Source: Paraspadella gotoi
Lineage: Eukaryota; Chaetognatha
Assembly: GCA_051294375.1 (NCBI GenBank)
Contig: CM119268.1
Span: 12,126,356-12,190,355, forward strand
Direction: 5' to 3'
DNA length: 64,000 nt
The notes beneath the pieces were generated by a model. That model saw only the letters and a program-made list of their open reading frames with translations, did not search any database and was not told the DNA's origin. Below, one piece after another: positions 24,717 through 35,795 of the stretch. Positions within the stretch are counted from its first letter, which is position 1, and every line of letters begins with the position of its first letter. A program made the translations under genes and the position numbers.

Positions 24717-26275
24717 TAATTTTTTTTGCATAATTTATCATAATTCGATGTTCTGACATAATTTAAATGAATCACCGACAAGATTGAGGAGGTGGACCAA
24801 CGGACCGACAAAGTGGATTGTAGAGTCCGGAACTACTGTTAAGCAGATCCGATTAAAAATACTGGAAATAGTTTATAACTTTTTTAACCAAAAAATACAC
24901 TAAAAACTAGAGAAAAAAAGAAAGTTTGTGCTTTCACCGTTATTAATATAAAACTAACTTTATCGATTTTAAGAAAACAAAAAAAAAAAACTCACCGGAC
25001 TGGGATCTGCCAGTGAATCGAAGAGGAGCGTTGGCATGAGGCAGGTGATCAGTGAGTGATTGGTCTTTGGGGCGAACTGGGGGTCAGTTCAATCTATATT
25101 TCCCGTGAATATTGTTCTTTTGTTACGGTTTTTCAAGTGTCATTCGTTCATCGCCGTTCAAAATTATACTAATACGAAGATATGGACAATATTGGGCTCT
25201 TTCCTTTTTTTCCAGGTGTCTTTGGTTTTTCTTTTTGTCTGTTAGTTTGTTTTTTGTCCGGTGAATAATTTCGGATCCCGTATTTCTGAGTCGTCGCCGC
25301 CTGAGAAACGATATTTATCCGTCTACTTAAGACTATATCTATGTAATTATCTATTTACAATAAAACGCTTTTCAAGCTTCACTCAATCCTGACGATGCTC
25401 TCCCCAATCATCGGGTCAACATTTAAATTAACAAAGATTTTTTTTTTTATCTATGAATTAATTTTGCTGGAACATTTTTTTCCCTTTGGATTTCCTTGTT
25501 GCGTTTTTGTTTTCTTGGTTTGGTTTTGTTTTTATTGCGGGTAAAGTTTGTTTCGGTTTCGTTTTACCGCCAAGTGGCGAGAACCAATTGAAAGAGGGAA
25601 AAAAAGCGTAAATACAGTCGATGGATGGGGAGAAAAAAAATGAATTTATGTTCGGATAAACGTCAATTTATATTTAATGTACACATGCGACGGTTATTTA
25701 CAATCCTCTTGGCTGCGTAGAGTAAAACTGGGGCGAGTTTTTTTTTTTCCCTGGGATCATAAGTAATTTTTTTTTTTTTCGCGTGGCTTTCTTCGTGTCT
25801 AATTTTTTTATATTCTCCTTCACTCTGCATATGAGGTTAGCGCCCTTTAAACTCTCGTTTTCATTCCTAGTACATTTAAAAAGGTTAATTCAAATTACCG
25901 CTGGTCATTTCAACGTTTGTTCGTTTCTATTAATACTTGCATTCTTTCATTCCTTCATTCGACTTAGGCGCCTCTCGCGGTAAATCCCGGGTATTAAACG
26001 ATTAACCAAGAAACGCACGAAGAAAAAAAAAGATCAAAGAGACGATAGCTCGAGAGTGAGAGAGGGACGGAGTTTATTGATCCCTCGTTTCTTTTTTTTT
26101 TTTCTTTTTTAATTTTACTATTTTCACAATCTCCTTTTTTTCCCCTGATTCCTTAGGATGAAAGAAACCATAGCCTTTCTTGCATATTTAATTCACTTCG
26201 CCGTAGATTTATTACTTTCCCTTTCCTACGTCATTTGTTTGTTTTCGTTTGGGTTCAGTTATTTTTTTTTTTCTG

Positions 26276-26415
26276 ATTGGCTTGTCGAGAAACAGCGAAA
26301 AAGTTTTTCCTAATTGGCCGAGAAGAATCTCCGATGGAGTCTTCTCATTGCATAGGGGGAAAAAAACACCGATAATGCCAGTTGATTGGTCGAAGAAAAT
26401 TTCGGTTCTTATTGG
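26276..26415 (-). promoter_or_regulatory. Cluster of four CCAAT boxes (minus-strand sense)
   Basis: ATTGG, the complement of CCAAT, occurs at 26276, 26313, 26385 and 26411, three of them as (G/A)ATTGG. Tight clusters of CCAAT boxes are typical of NF-Y-driven promoters. No transcript start or adjacent coding exon could be identified. Confidence 0.4.
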
Positions 26416-27936
26416 TGGAATTAAATCTGGTCGAAGCGGGCTCAGCCGACGACCGTCTCGAAGATGTTGAAGTAAAGAAAAGGTAGGGCAAAGTGATGTG
26501 AATGTCATGAACGATTCCGTTCTTCAGTTTAAAATGTGCTTGAGTAAAATTGTTTTCGTTATTACTTTATTTGCTTTCTTCGTTCTCCTATTTTTTGTTT
26601 TCTATTTGGATTGTACTTTTTTTTAAATCAATGTAGTTGGAGGTAGTTGATCTCGCCACGACAAAGAAGTTTTTTTTTTTTTTAGTTTGACGATGTCCAT
26701 AATAAATATTGTACGATGAAGCGTCATATAAATCCCGTATCGACCATGGTTATAATTGTACAAACGTTACAAAAAAAAATAAAAAGAAAACACGACGGTA
26801 AAGAGTATGAATTTGTTCTTTCGTTTGTGAATGCGAAAGCGAATGAATTTTGTTTGTTTTTTCCTAGTTAATATATTGATTTGAACACAAAAAAAAATTC
26901 AACCCGAATCGAAGAGGTTTCGTTGCGTTAACGTTTTGAGGTAAGCGAAGAAAGAGGGACGGGTGGGGGGGTGGGGGGGCGAGAGAAACGTCGTCGGAGG
27001 GAAAATAAAAGGACGAGACGTTTCAGTCACTAGTCCCGTTTTTTTGTTTTTTTGTTTTCCAACTTTCAAGTTCGTTCGTCGTTCATTTTCCTTCATCCAT
27101 TGGCCGCAAGTTTCGTCGTTGACATTTTCCTCGTTTCCCAGATTTGCCGAAATTATGCAATGCGAAGAGAGAGATGCCGAGATGCGGATCAATTGAGAAA
27201 GACTCCTCTCACTCTCTCCCCTCCCTCCTACTCCTCCTCCTACTCCTCCTCCTTCTCCTCCTCCTCCTCCTCCTCGACTTCTCCTCCTTGCCGACGAAAA
27301 GGTGACGCGGCCGTTGGTCGAAGATCTTTCCTCGATATTTCTCGGGTCTAGTCGGCCTAGTTGTTGTTGTTGTCGTCGTTGTTGTTTCGTCTTGTTTGTT
27401 TGTTTACTTTTCTCGCTCGTCAGTCTCCATGATTCGGAGAGGAACTGGAGAATCGGTTTCGTCGTCGTCGCCGCCTGTAAAACAATTTTATTAATAAATA
27501 TTTTGTTAATAAAAAAAAAAAAGGTCAGAACAAGTAAAGATCATTGATGTTCTCTCATCTCAATTTGACCAAAAGTTCGTCAACAATAAAATTTTTTTTA
27601 TTAAAATAAAACAGAAAAACAATTAGTTGTATGGATTTAAAAACATTCTATTCCCGAATCGTATAAATTTTACTTTAATTACTTTTTATTTATTACGTAT
27701 GTATATTGTGGATAATACCAGATCAGCTAATAAAATATCACGTCGTGCCTTTCTCTCTTTCCACTTTAACCCGGGAAATTATCTTCGCCAAAAAGAAAGA
27801 AAAGATGAAATTTGATGGAATTCGAGAGAAAATGTTGTGGAAGACGAGGATAAAAGGCAATAGCGGTAATGGAATCTGATGCGATTGATTCCGCCACTTG
27901 CTTCGATTCATGCCATCATCCTGATACGAAGATCTT

Positions 27937-27938
<2 letters not shown>

Positions 27939-28005
<67 letters not shown>
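27939..28005. repeat. (TC)n microsatellite
   Basis: Uninterrupted CT repeat of about 66 bases. Confidence 0.95.
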
Positions 28006-28008
<3 letters not shown>

Positions 28009-29034
28009 AAATGTCGCTTCGTTTGCCTTCCAAGATGCACTTGATCTTGAGAAAGAAAGACTTGATTAATAATCCATGTTTTTAATTCCGAAATTCCGGA
28101 TTTTTTTTTTGCTTCTTTCAAGAAAACCAAAATTCTTATGAATGTGAATTCATTTATTCATTAAGTGAACATGTAATCTTTACCAATTTCACTTTTTAAA
28201 TATATATATATTTCAACCGTATGTAGATCTTTCCTTTTTTCTTTCCTTCTTAGCTTCCATGACGGAAATTCGACAACGAAAAAAAATCAATTACGAAAAA
28301 TCAATTTCGCAAACTAATTTATGTTCCACATTTTTATTTTTTTTTTGCAGACGGGATGAAATTAATTTAAAATTATTCGAGAGGACTTTGCTCTACATTT
28401 GAAAACTAAACTGACTACTAAACCGAGTGGTCATTGGCAACTGGTTATCAAGCTTTGATTGCAAATTTAATATTCCTATTAGTCAAAAGTGGTCAATGGA
28501 TGGTCAACGGCAAAATTTTGCATTGTATTGAAATTATTTTACAATTCATTAACTGTGGTTCTTATTTTTTTATTGATTATAGATATTTCATATCTGATTG
28601 CACTAAACTAAATTAAATACTAACCCATTCAGGTAAAGCGAACGAGGACTCTCATTACCGGGAGAGAGAAGCAAATTTAAAAACAAAAATGTTCTTACCA
28701 AAAGTACCATCAAACTGACAAAAGTAGTACAATCACAACTAAACATAGATCAAGATTTTGCAGTTTCTCTATCATTCATTCTCAGCACAGTAAAAAACGA
28801 AGCATCATACGCGTAATATATAACATGTGATATAAGAATAAATGAACGATTAACAGTCAAACCTACTTCTAACATTCCAAAATAGCTTAATTTTATGACG
28901 CTGCTTACAAATAAACTAACTCAAATCGCTCCAGTGACAATGGTACAAAGAAATGTCGCTGACCTGTTGAAAGGCGACGCAAATCTTTTCATTGAAAACA
29001 AATCAAGACGTCGTTCTGATCAATCGTGAAGACG

Positions 29035-29645
29035 CTGTGCTTCTGGTTTCAAGTGTGACGAAAATCGAAGCGCCATCTACGACGCGATTCCTGGCGCCAT
29101 TTTTGACGAGAGTAACGTCCCTTGCGGCGCCATCTGACGAGGAAAAAACAAAACAAAACGAGGTTTTAAGATCCAAAAAATATGTGCTTTTTTATTATTT
29201 ATCCCAAAAATTTGATTTTTTTAAAGACACTTTTTACAAAATGTTTTGATATGAAGAACGGAAATTAAAGCAGAACGAAATTTAGGGAAGGGAGAGAGAG
29301 AGAAGAGAGAGAGATGTAAGAAGAGAGAGAGGAAAGGAGAGAGAGAGAGGAGTATGAGAGAGAGAGAGAGAGCGAGGAGAAGAGAAGAGAGAGTCCTTTA
29401 AAAATATTTTTTTTTTCTCTCCGATTTCAATCCGTGGTCTTGCTCCCTCGGCCTTTTTTTCCTTTTGGAGGAAGGAGCACACGAAGTTTCGGAGATGGTT
29501 GGTCGGTCCGTCGTCGTACGCGTTCTGTCGTTACGTCGTCGTCGCCGTTCTCGTCGTTTGAGTCGTCGTCGTCGCTCCTGGCATCGTCGTTTTCAGCGTC
29601 TTGCTCCGTTACGTCGTTCTCGTCGTCGTCGTCGTCGTCGTACAC
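29035..29645 (+). repeat. Left arm of a ~0.6-kb inverted repeat
   Basis: The reverse complement of this block matches 31440-31955 over almost its full length. Collinear landmarks include the ggcgccatctgacgag block (29128), the actttttacaaaatgtttt block (29230), a GA tract (29290-29395), the ggaggaaggagcacacgaag block (29465) and the GTC-rich tail (29500-29645). Differences are mainly small indels and substitutions. The 1.8-kb spacer is itself duplicated elsewhere in the window. Confidence 0.85.
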
Positions 29646-29984
29646 AGAGGAAATAGATTTTGCCTTTACTGTTATGGCTAAAAAAATTTAAGAATTTAAA
29701 TTTTGTGAAGTACATGTACAAAGACGCAAAAAAAGTTCACATCGTCCAATCTTTTTCATCACTGTCCCCATTAAATAGAATTCTTAGGCTATGGGAGGGT
29801 TAAATGACTCCATCCCTCAAGATAATAACGTAGTTTTTTTCACTCCATGACCCGCCTTCGCTATCAACGAGTGATGCTTGCATAACTTGCATAATTGCAT
29901 GCAATTTTAAATAAAAAGATAGCCGAAAATGTAAAATAATGAAACAATGAAAGCAAACATAGTAACTCAACTTAAGCGTGAATG

Positions 29985-30146
29985 GAGTATAAATAATCTG
30001 ATTGAATATAAACCGGAGGATTATTTTGACTAATCTTACACTACAATACATCAACTAATCTTTTATCTTATTTTAATCTTAATGATTCCCATCTTTCACG
30101 CTCTTCCATTCTTTCACTCTTCTTATCTCTCTCTTCTCTCTTCCTC

Positions 30147-30208
<62 letters not shown>

Positions 30209-30397
30209 TCGTGCCTCTGCTCCACCGTCCTTTCAATTCTCTTCAAATTCAGCTATTCTTTTCCCTCAACTTTCTTCACTCTAATAGTTTAATGAATCTT
30301 TCCAATGTCTGTCTTCACTCTCTCCATCTATTCAGTGGAATGCGTTGCTGCGGTTTTCTTCATCTCACTCTCTCACTTTCTCTCTCTCTCTCTCTCT

Positions 30398-30444
<47 letters not shown>

Positions 30445-31171
30445 TTCTCTTTACTCTTCTCTCTCATTCCTCGCCCGTTTTTATTCTGCGACGCGGTAGC
30501 TGTTTTTTCCCTCACGCGCATTTTGCGCGAGAAGTACTATTCCGTCTCTCTCTCCTTCTCTCTTCTCTCTCTCTCTCTCTCTTCGTCTCTCTTCTCTCTC
30601 TTCTCTCTCTCTCCTCGTCTGGAGCGAGCCGCTCATCAACGTTGCCGCCGCCGATGACGACGAGCGACGACGACGACGACCGAGCGAGGACGGACGACAA
30701 CAAAAAACAATAACAGACACGAAGACCGTCGATGAGAGAATTAGTCGCAGCGAGCGAAAGAGAGAAAAAAAAATCGACTGTTGTGAAGAAGAGACGAGCG
30801 ACGACGATACGAAGAGCGAAACAAAAAAAAAACAACCTGTCGATTTTTTACGAAAGCAACAACAAAAAAAATAAAAAATAATTACAACCCATAACTCTTC
30901 GACACACAGGAAACCTCTTACATACGGCGTCATTGCATCTTGTTCCTCTTCGTTTTTACATCCTCATCTTTGGATACGACGAAACTGAATGCGGGAACTT
31001 TTGGTCGCCAGAATCGAGAACGAGGTGAGGTATATTTTGGGTAGGTTGGGCGGCGGAGAGAGAAGGATGGAATGAAAAGGAGGGAAGGAGAAGAAAAGGG
31101 AAGGATTTGGGAGAGAGAGAGAGAGAGAGAGAAGGAGAGAGAGAGGAGAGAGGAGAGAGAGAGAGAGGAGG

Positions 31172-31229
<58 letters not shown>

Positions 31230-31440
31230 AAGAAATGAGCGAAAGATAGATATATAACGGTTAGTCGTTATATCTATTCTTTGTTTTATTGTACTAAATT
31301 TTGTGGGGTTTTTTTTGAATATTTTTCGCTGTTTTTTTTGTTTTTTAAATTTTGCCTTTCTTTTTCTTCTTTCTCTCTCTCTCTTGAGTCCGGGGAAAAA
31401 AATCTGGTCATCGAAAAACGCGAACAAAAACTACAAAAAC
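29985..31440 (+). repeat. 1.45-kb repeated block, copy 1
   Basis: Matches 43548-45030 in the same orientation: the same unique words (taatcttacactacaataca, cacgcgcattttgcgcgag, cgttgccgccgccgatgacg, ggtaggttgggcggcggagag) in the same order, with TC tracts on the left and GA tracts on the right. The two copies differ by many one-base indels. There is no credible coding frame. It fills most of the spacer between the inverted-repeat arms. Confidence 0.9.
31110..31226. repeat. (GA)n microsatellite
   Basis: About 115 bases of GA repeat with short interruptions, inside the repeated block. Confidence 0.9.
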
Positions 31441-31668
31441 ACGACGACGAACGACGACGAGAGAAACGAGTAAGGAAGCAAGACGCTGAAACGACGATGC
31501 AGGAGCGACGACGACGACTCAAACGACGAGAACGGCGGGACGACGACGACGACGACGACGACCCCATCCCGAAACTTCGTGTGCTCCTTTCCTCCAAAAG
31601 GAAAAAAAGGCGAGGGAGCAAGACACGGATTGAAATTCGGAGAAAAAAAAAATTTTTAAAGATTCTCT

Positions 31669-31733
<65 letters not shown>

Positions 31734-31955
31734 CCTCCCTAAATTTGTTCTGCTTTAATTTCGTTTCTTCATAAACATTTTGTAAAAAGTGTCTTTAAAA
31801 AAATCAATTTTTTGGATAATAATAAAAAGCCACTATTTTGTTAACCCGTCGTTTGTTTGTTTTTTTCTGTCAGATGGCGCCAAGGGACGTTACTCTCGTC
31901 AGGCAGGATGGTCGTGTGCGTTGATTTTGCTCACTTGAAAAGAAGCACATCCCTT
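31440..31955 (-). repeat. Right arm of the inverted repeat
   Basis: Reverse complement of 29035-29645. It ends in or next to the DIRS-like remnant: the similarity of the GATTTTGCTCACTTGAAA block (31922) to the left arm is the last match seen. Confidence 0.85.
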
Positions 31956-34615
31956 CCCGGGAACAGGAAGGCGTCGAGCCTCAGAATCTTCAGTTTCACA
32001 ACGACGGAACCACTTCTGGGCTGCAGAAAGGGGCGATCAGAGGAAGATCCCCGACGACTCCTCAGCATCCGGATGAGCTCGGGAGGAGAGGTGGTGGGAG
32101 GAAACGAGAAAGCCGATCGAAGAACCAAATTGGGCGAGGGCGTCCACACCCTCCGTTGGCCGCTCGCTTCCAGAGAGACGCGGCACTGCGTCGTCTTTCT
32201 CGCAAAAAGATCGATGGGGGAGTGCGCAGGTCTGCAGATCTGACGGAAGATCGTGAGGAGATGCAATCCGCACTAGGCGTCCGTTCGACGCCGCATTCCG
32301 TCACCAAGTTTCTCCTTGACGAAGGTGACTCCCGGTGATACTGGATACCAGGGTTGGGCGATCAGCAGAGTCCCGAAAACCTCGTGTAGCTCCGTCGAAC
32401 GGCTTGCGCCGTGGCGCTGGAGACAGAGCAACGACACAGACTGTCGGCCTACCCAAAGAGATTCGTATTTCTCAGAGAACTTGCGAATCGCGAGAGGAAA
32501 TTTCAAAACAACCATGGAACTCCTTCACATTGATATGGTGATTGGACTTTGCAGCCTCCAGGTCCCTGGTGAAGCCTCCCTGGAAAAGGATGCCCAACCT
32601 CTGCCGAGGCATTCCGTCGTCATACGTGGGCGCAATCTTCCTGGAGCAGATGTCCCAGCGGCGCGACGCAGTCCTCCAGGGAAGCGACTGACACGATAGC
32701 TCCTCCGGCTGAGCGTCTAACAGGTTGGGCGATCGAGATCTTCTCGGAGTGGTAGACGGTTGACGTTTCCTTTTGAATCCGGGCGGTAGTGGCAACGGCG
32801 AAGCGGAACTGCGGCGTGGCGCCGTGGGTGTCCGAGAAACTGAAGGAGCTAAAGCGCGGCGGGGAGACGACGAGAGAGTGAAGTCGCTAAACTTCCGATT
32901 CGATTCAACTTGGGCGCGGAAGCGAGAGTCTGATGAAGCCTGGACCGTCAATGGAACCGAGGAAATTCGAAGGACTTGGAGAGGGAAGTCGGCTCGACTC
33001 TCCCGGTGAGAATGAAACCGCCCAAGAAAGTTGGACCGCCTTCAACGTGCTTGGTGAACTCTCTTCGATGAGCCCAGGATGAGGATGTCGTCGATATGAC
33101 GAGACAACGAATGCTCTCTGCCTCAGCCATTGAACTAGCGGGCGGTTCGTCTTGTGAAGAGCTCACGGGCCCGTCGCAAACCGAAGGGAAGAAACTTGTA
33201 CTGGAAGATCGACTTCAAATGAATCGACAAAATTTCGATGCTCTCGTTGAAGCGGAAGGGGGAGATAAGCGTCGAGTAGGTCGATTTGAGGGCCCAATCT
33301 CCCGTCGAAACATATTCCCTGATGTCTTGACCCCTTCCATGCGAAATACGGAGGTGAGGAAAAGCAGGTTGAGAGGCTTCAGGTTAGAATGGGCCTCCAA
33401 CCTCCTCCTTCTTCGGTACATAAGAAGATCCTGGAGTAACCCCCGGAAGGCCTATAATCTCCTCGTCGACCTTCTCCAAGGCGGCGGAGATTTCGCTTCG
33501 ACCGCGTCGTCCTCTCGCCGAAAAGATGGCGTCGCGTGCAGGACGAGGAAGACGGGTTGGGATGCTCTTGCATCGGCGATCTTGAATCCCGAAATGTTGT
33601 CAAAATTGGAGAGGTCGCCCGACTGATGAAATCCGTCTTGAGAGGGCTGCAGCCGCCGAGGCGGCGACTGCATCGGGGAGAACCGTCTTTTCCGCAGGCT
33701 TGGTCTGTCTGCCGTTTCCCGCTTTGACGAGTAGGGGCTCTTGCGCTCTTCCGCGGCTTGAAGTTGGACTTCGACGCTTTGAACCTTGCGCGTATCAAGA
33801 AAGCGAGGCGTGCGGCGGATCGGATTAAGGCGTCGTTGACCGCTGGAGAAAACTTGATCGAGCGATTTCCGAAGAAATCTCGTGGGGGCGGCGTGCAGCG
33901 CCCACGCAGATGATCTACGGCGCTTCGACAAAACGAACGTCGAACTTCTCAAAGCGAGGTTAGACGCGTTGCCCTGGATGGACGCAATATGCGTAGGGGC
34001 GAAGCCAGCGGGGGATGCGCTCCACACTGATCCGCTGAAATCACCGCCTTTGATGGCGTCCGACAAAAGGGTTAGCTCGTCGGCGCAATAAAGAGCGGGC
34101 GTGCCCGACGCGCCCGCCTCCTGGCTCGTGCGTAAATGTGACGGTAGACAGGATAAACTGGGTGTAGATAGCCGTTCGAGGCGGGAATCAAACCCGTCGT
34201 GATTGGAAGTGAAACGACGCCGGTGGGCGTGGTCACCCAACGACGAAGGCGCGAGGTTGCGAGGGTTGTGCAATGACCAGCTTCTCGCCAACTTCCTGAC
34301 TTCCAGACGTGACGAAGCGAACGCCATTTGCTTCGAAACTCCATCAGACGGCGACGCCGCTCCCTTGGCGGCGGGCTGCAAAGCGTAGAAAGGCCCGATC
34401 GACGTCTGGGTCGGACTACCTCTCCCATCTCCGATGGGGTTTGTCAGTCCCGAGCTGAGTGCGACGCGTGTGCCGTCAGGCGGTGAAGGCGACGGCGTTG
34501 CGTCTAGAGGCCGAGGCAGGAGACCGTGGGCGGGACTGCTTCTGGAAGCGAAGGACTCGTCAAGGACCAGCGCGAAGGAAAGGCGAAGTTGAATCGTCCG
34601 TTCGATAAGAATCAC
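31911..34615 (-). pseudogene. DIRS-type retroelement, reverse transcriptase/RNase H remnant
   Basis: Minus-strand reading, spread over several frames. In order from high to low coordinates: a GWRPI..LKPLN-like block (about 33390-33425), GDWALKS (about 33293), LPFGL (33177-33191), the RT catalytic block DDILILGSS (33067-33093), FEF (about 32960), an RNase H-like HINVKEF (32512-32544), RHGASRSTELHEVFG (about 32371-32425) and DLFA..TT (about 32195). This order, and the DLFA module after RNase H, are typical of DIRS-1-like elements rather than Gypsy. Many frameshifts and stops break the frame, so it is a decayed or badly assembled copy. No tyrosine recombinase was recognised. The 33452-34615 part (387 codons open) would be the region upstream of the RT. 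Confidence 0.7.
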
Positions 34616-35768
34616 ATGAACGTAGCAAAAACGAGAATTAATTACATATCAAATGAGGAACCCCCTTCTTCTCTCTATGCCCAAAAATATTCAGCAAAAA
34701 AGAAAATATTTGAAACTCTAAACAACGAAAAACGGAAACCGAACCACACCCGACCAACCCACCCGAGGCGAAAGGGGGCGGCGGCGGGAGAATGTGGGGG
34801 GGGTTTCGATAGAATCATAATACCCATTCAAGATGATTCTCTATTCGAACCCCAACATTAGCTCAGTACACGAGAAAAAAAGCGCGTGTGGAACAAAATA
34901 TAAAAAATAAAAAACGAAGAAAGAAGAAAAGAGACCAAAATTGGATGGAGGGGCAAATAAAGAATTTGCAACGACTTTCGCATAAAGAACATCACATTAA
35001 CGCTCACGGCGGAAATTTCATCTCTGCGAAGCGAATCTCATTTCCTGAAAACCGTTCGAGCGCGTCTTCAAAAACTTCCAGGCCTCATCCGTTGCCGCTC
35101 GCCTCCAGGGCTGCCGTGTAGGCTGTTCCACCCCCCGAACGACAACTGGTTGCCGTTGCGGGCGCCCTGCGCGCGCGGCCCGAGCGCGTAACCGAGGTAA
35201 CGGAAGATCAGCGCCTAAAGCAGAGAAGGGGTGGAGAGAAACCCGACCGGCGGCGCGAGGCATCTGGCGCGCAGTTCGCGCCACGTGAATCTAGGGTCCT
35301 CAAGACCTTGGTCGAAACGAGATTTCGGTCGAACTGCGATCGCGGCGACCTTTCTCGCTTTGGCCAACGAAGAGGGAAGTCGTTAGACTGTGGATGGAAC
35401 ACACCGCCTGTGATGGTGTGTTCTCCCTCTGAGCAATGGTTTGGCTTTCGAGATTAATCGCGCGAATTCTACGATGTGATAAAACAAAAGAGACGAGCGT
35501 GAAAGTTCAAAATCGATATGAAAAGCAATAATGGAAGGAAGTCCGTAAAAATCGAAAGCGCTAAAAAGCGAAAGCGACTGATAGCATGAGCGGAAAAAAG
35601 AAGTGACGCGTCCCCGGCTCAGCAGCACTTCGCGAGTGATGCAGCGTCGGGACTGGCCTGCACAGCTTGGCTGCGCTGAGGCCGGGTAGAGGTATTTTTT
35701 CGTTTGACTTTTGGTTTCTGTTTACATGTCCTGGTCACAGCGCGGTGTCTCGCTTTGGGAGACAAAAG
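34616..35768. other. Region 5' of the DIRS-like remnant
   Basis: GC-rich up to about 35400, then mixed. A minus-strand open frame of 88 codons at 35018-35284 could be a gag-like piece of the element but has no recognised motif. It includes a perfect 9-bp hairpin at 35397-35423 (GAACACACC / GGTGTGTTC, 9-base loop). Confidence 0.35.
34836..34862 (+). repeat. ~27-bp inverted repeat, left copy
   Basis: The block attctctattcgaaccccaa followed by cattagc is the reverse complement, with small differences, of 35769-35795. A third imperfect copy (ggggtttcgatagaatcat, from about 34797) lies just to the left and could pair with it as a hairpin. Confidence 0.6.
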
Positions 35769-35795
35769 GCTAATGTGGGGGGGGGTTTCGAATAG
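35769..35795 (-). repeat. ~27-bp inverted repeat, right copy
   Basis: aggctaatg, a G run and tttcgaatagagaat: reverse complement of 34836-34862. The pair encloses about 0.9 kb. It may be the end of a mobile element related to the DIRS-like remnant. Confidence 0.6.

Larger units (their letters stand above)
24717..29034. other. Intergenic stretch with a CCAAT-rich patch
   Basis: No gene was recognised. It is mostly AT-rich with T and A homopolymers. There is a promoter-like patch with four ATTGG motifs at 26276-26415, a TCC-rich patch at 27230-27280 and a (TC)n tract at 27939-28005. Confidence 0.4.
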
